In this document: in pieces, positions 6,325 through 7,708 of the stretch | Position numbering within the stretch: position 1 is the stretch's first letter | How the letters are laid out: every line of letters starts with the position of its first letter | Assembly (NCBI GenBank): GCA_023395755.1 | Contig: JAEWYG010000143.1 | Coordinates: forward strand, 1-7,708 | DNA length: 7,708 bases | Direction: 5' to 3' | Origin: Actinomycetes bacterium | GTDB taxonomy: Bacteria > Actinomycetota > Coriobacteriia > Coriobacteriales > Eggerthellaceae | The notes under the pieces: model-generated | Seen by the model: only the letters and a program-made list of their open reading frames with translations | What the model was told of the DNA's origin: nothing | Database searches by the model: none | Translations under genes and position numbers: made by a program

Positions 6325-6675
6325 TTACTGCACCAACTCTTTTTTAACCTTATCATTTACGGCGCGATTTAAGCGATTACGATAAGTGTCAGTCCACTGT
6401 TTCGCATCAAGCAAAAACTCATCAGCAAATCCCGCAACATCTCGGCCTGTCACATCCAGCACTGGTTTACCTTCCGCAGCCTCCGATTCAAACAAATCCA
6501 ACATCGCGCCCTGAGCCTCCAGGATATCGGATCCGTCGCCAGCCGCTCTCTCCCATATATATGCGTGTATCTTTTTAAACACAAATCTATAATCCTCCGG
6601 CAATGCTTCCGCTCGCGCCATCTGGTCTTTGTAAACCTTTTTATCGTTGATCATTTTACGTATGAGAAAAACCAC
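6325..6675 (-). CDS. DUF1048 family protein (second copy)
   Basis: This is a small soluble, mostly helical protein of 116 residues from a family without an assigned biochemical function. Family marks are DKKVYKDQMARAEALPEDYR (residues 11-30), the KKIHAYIWERAAGDG segment, LFESEAAEGKPVLDVTGRDV, and FADEFLLDAKQW near the end. The start is a GTG two bases after the stop of the upstream copy, with GAGGGG eight bases ahead. The in-frame ATG at 6654 would remove the VFLIRKM segment that is typical of the family N-terminus, so GTG is preferred. This is the third gene of the padR operon. It is clearly paralogous to its neighbour and closer to the family consensus, keeping the aromatic IW after KKIHAY and the AAGDG turn. 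Partners and role cannot be read from sequence. Confidence 0.88.
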   Translation of the reverse strand: MVFLIRKMINDKKVYKDQMARAEALPEDYRFVFKKIHAYIWERAAGDGSDILEAQGAMLDLFESEAAEGKPVLDVTGRDVAGFADEFLLDAKQWTDTYRNRLNRAVNDKVKKELVQ

Positions 6676-6677
6676 AA

Positions 6678-7055
6678 TTACCGCCCCTCTCCGTTAAAAT
6701 ATTCCTCAATTTCACGGTTCAACTTATCTCGAGACGTTTCGCCATCAAGGGTCGAGGCGTGCATGAGTTCATCAGCGAACTTACTTATCTCACTTCCCGT
6801 AACTTCAAGCACAGATCTACCTTCTGCTGCACTAACCTCAAACAACTCCACCACACTTGAGAACAGCGACAAATCAGAAAACATGTCGGTATTGTCTTCA
6901 GAACTACCGACCGTATACATATATTTACAAATTTTGTGAAAAGTATACCGATAGTCTTCAGGCAAGGCATCAGCGCGGTCCATAAGCTGCTTATAAGCCC
7001 TCTTCTCATCAAGATCGCCTATAACCACTTTCACCGCCGAATCGATAACAGACAT
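6678..7055 (-). CDS. DUF1048 family protein (first, diverged copy)
   Basis: The 125-residue soluble protein shares with the next gene the DEKRAYKQLMDRADALPEDYRY segment pattern (residues 16-37), KICKYMY, LFEVSAAEGRSVLEVTGSEI and KFADEL. It differs in the middle: the AAGDGSD turn is replaced by a longer acidic/Ser-rich stretch (SSEDNTDMFSDLSLF, 51-65), an insertion of about four residues. Its ATG follows the padR stop codon with no gap. Its Shine-Dalgarno, AAAGGAGG, is five to six bases ahead and lies inside the last codons of padR (LKEV, stop), which implies translational coupling. DUF1048 genes are commonly found beside PadR-type regulators, so a shared job as effector or co-regulator is plausible. 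No enzymatic residues are evident. Confidence 0.88.
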   Translation of the reverse strand: MSVIDSAVKVVIGDLDEKRAYKQLMDRADALPEDYRYTFHKICKYMYTVGSSEDNTDMFSDLSLFSSVVELFEVSAAEGRSVLEVTGSEISKFADELMHASTLDGETSRDKLNREIEEYFNGEGR

Positions 7056-7376
7056 CTATACCTCCTTTAGTTGAATGAGTTTTGACGTAACAAACATCCA
7101 TTTCTCCCAAAACTGCTGCAGCTCTATCTTCCCCGCATCGTTAAGAACAAAAAACTTACGTGGTGGTCCTAATTCTGAGGGCTTTTTAGTGGTCTCAACC
7201 AACTTTCTTTTCTCCAAACGAATAAGAATAGCGTAGACTGTTCCCTCCACTACATCAGTAAAGCCGAGTTCATTCAACTCTCGCGTGATCTCATAACCAT
7301 AGGTTTCTTTTCGATTGATGATTTCAAGGACACAGCCTTCAAGTACGCCCTTGAGCATTTCTGTAAGGTTTTCCAA
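7056..7376 (-). CDS. PadR-family winged-helix transcriptional repressor
   Basis: This is a DNA-binding regulator of 106 residues with the PadR fold and a short single C-terminal helix (subfamily-2 size). It starts MENLTEMLKGVLEGCVLEII. TYGYEITREL (25-34) is the first helix-turn-helix part, VVEGTVYAILIRLEKRKLV (42-60) contains the recognition helix, GPPRKFFVLNDAG (70-82) is the wing, and LQQFWEKWMFVTSKL (86-100) the dimer helix. The frame opens with GTG 7400, but a TTG at 7376 has a strong AAGAGGAG five bases upstream and gives the usual family N-terminus, so TTG is chosen. It heads a compact operon with two DUF1048 genes. The palindrome over its promoter suggests autorepression. PadR proteins of this type often sense hydrophobic compounds and control efflux or stress genes; the ligand here is unknown and no transporter gene is in the window. 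Confidence 0.93.
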   Translation of the reverse strand: MENLTEMLKGVLEGCVLEIINRKETYGYEITRELNELGFTDVVEGTVYAILIRLEKRKLVETTKKPSELGPPRKFFVLNDAGKIELQQFWEKWMFVTSKLIQLKEV

Positions 7377-7407
7377 AACAACTCCTCTTATCCACGCCAC
7401 AAGATAG

Positions 7408-7450
7408 CTATATAGTAATACTATATACCGCTATTTAGCAATACTGAGTA
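7408..7450 (-). promoter_or_regulatory. padR operon promoter with tandem palindromic operator
   Basis: A perfect 19-bp palindrome, TATATAGTA-A-TACTATATA, lies at 7409-7427. A degenerate copy of the same 20-base string (15 of 20 identical to 7408-7427) follows at 7431-7450, offset by 23 bp, about two helical turns. On the minus strand a -35-like TTGCTA (7441-7436) falls in the second copy and a -10-like TACTAT (7417-7412) in the first, 18 bases apart. A start near 7405 leaves about 29 nt to the TTG codon. Binding of the PadR dimer here would block polymerase. Binding is inferred. Confidence 0.65.
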
Positions 7451-7540
7451 GTTAAATTGTTTTTGAAACACAACCTTCTTAAAACCCCCTCTCCCAGTCC
7501 ACTCTCCTGCCCCATCCCTCTTACCCCCAGCACAAAACAA

Positions 7541-7577
7541 GGCCCCCTACCAGCAACCTGCGTTGCGGTAAGGGACC
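7541..7577 (-). terminator. Rho-independent terminator after 5S rRNA
   Basis: On the minus strand a 16-bp stem with one bulged T and two G-U pairs (outer arms GGTCCCTTACC and GGTAGGGGGCC) closes a GCAG loop. It is followed by TTGTTTTGTG. It begins about 24 nt after the predicted 5S 3' end, as expected at the end of an rRNA operon. Confidence 0.88.
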
Positions 7578-7600
7578 TCTAAAAACAAAACAAGCATCCT

Positions 7601-7708
7601 TTGTGAGCGCGACGCCCTATCCTCCCACGGACTACTCCGCAGTACTTTCGGCGATGGTGGGCTTAACTTCCGAGTTCGGAATGGGATCGGGTGATCCCCA
7701 CCTCCATG
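7601..7708 (-). rRNA. rrf: 5S ribosomal RNA, 5' end cut by the window edge
   Basis: The minus strand gives a typical bacterial 5S sequence: GATCCCATTCCGAACTCGGAAG (helix III region and loop), then GTTAAGCCCACCATCGCCGA, GTACTGCGG and GTGGGAGGATAGGG. By comparison with the Escherichia coli 5S layout about a dozen bases of the 5' end lie outside the window. The 3' end is placed near 7601 with an uncertainty of a few bases, because the helix I partner strand is not visible. It is presumably the last gene of a 16S-23S-5S operon to the right, and it is separated from the padR operon by a strong terminator. Confidence 0.93.

Noticed and set aside
1..7708. CRISPR array, insertion sequence, tRNA or attachment site
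   Set aside because: No spaced direct repeats, transposase-like protein, terminal inverted repeats around a gene, or cloverleaf sequence was found by reading both strands.

Overview
The window reads as chromosomal DNA of a bacterium with intermediate G+C. An actinobacterial lineage is likely, perhaps Coriobacteriia; this is inferred from gene content, not shown. The pointers are a short 'archaeal/clostridial-type' leuC-leuD pair, a CwlM-like double peptidoglycan-binding-domain protein without a signal peptide, and a PadR-DUF1048 operon of the kind common in Gram-positives. Every supported gene lies on the minus strand. Transcription therefore runs from right (7708) to left (1).

Layout in the direction of transcription. 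At the right edge is the 3' part of a 5S rRNA, presumably the end of an rRNA operon that continues outside the window, followed by a strong rho-independent terminator. Next comes a purine-rich spacer, then a promoter overlapped by a 19-bp perfect palindrome with a degenerate second copy next to it. These drive a tightly packed three-gene operon: a PadR-type repressor (probable TTG start) and two tandem DUF1048 proteins. About 200 bp further on is a trans-isoprenyl diphosphate synthase, followed by an exceptional 41-bp perfect inverted repeat. Then come a CwlM-like protein with an eroded amidase domain, a proline-rich two-helix membrane protein with its own promoter and UUCG-loop terminator, and the leuC-leuD-leuB cluster for leucine biosynthesis, which ends in a clear terminator near the left edge.

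Working together: leuC, leuD and leuB supply the isomerase and dehydrogenase steps that turn 2-isopropylmalate into 2-ketoisocaproate; leuA is not in the window. The PadR/DUF1048 genes look like a self-contained autoregulated stress or efflux-type regulatory module of unknown output. The isoprenoid synthase and the CwlM-like protein could both touch the cell envelope (lipid carrier or quinone side chain, and control of peptidoglycan synthesis), but the palindrome between them suggests separate transcripts.

No transposon, CRISPR array, tRNA or phage gene was seen, and no gene-free stretch exceeds 300 bp. The items most worth following are the CwlM-like pseudo-amidase, the tandem operator of the PadR operon with its diverged DUF1048 pair, and the 41-bp palindrome.
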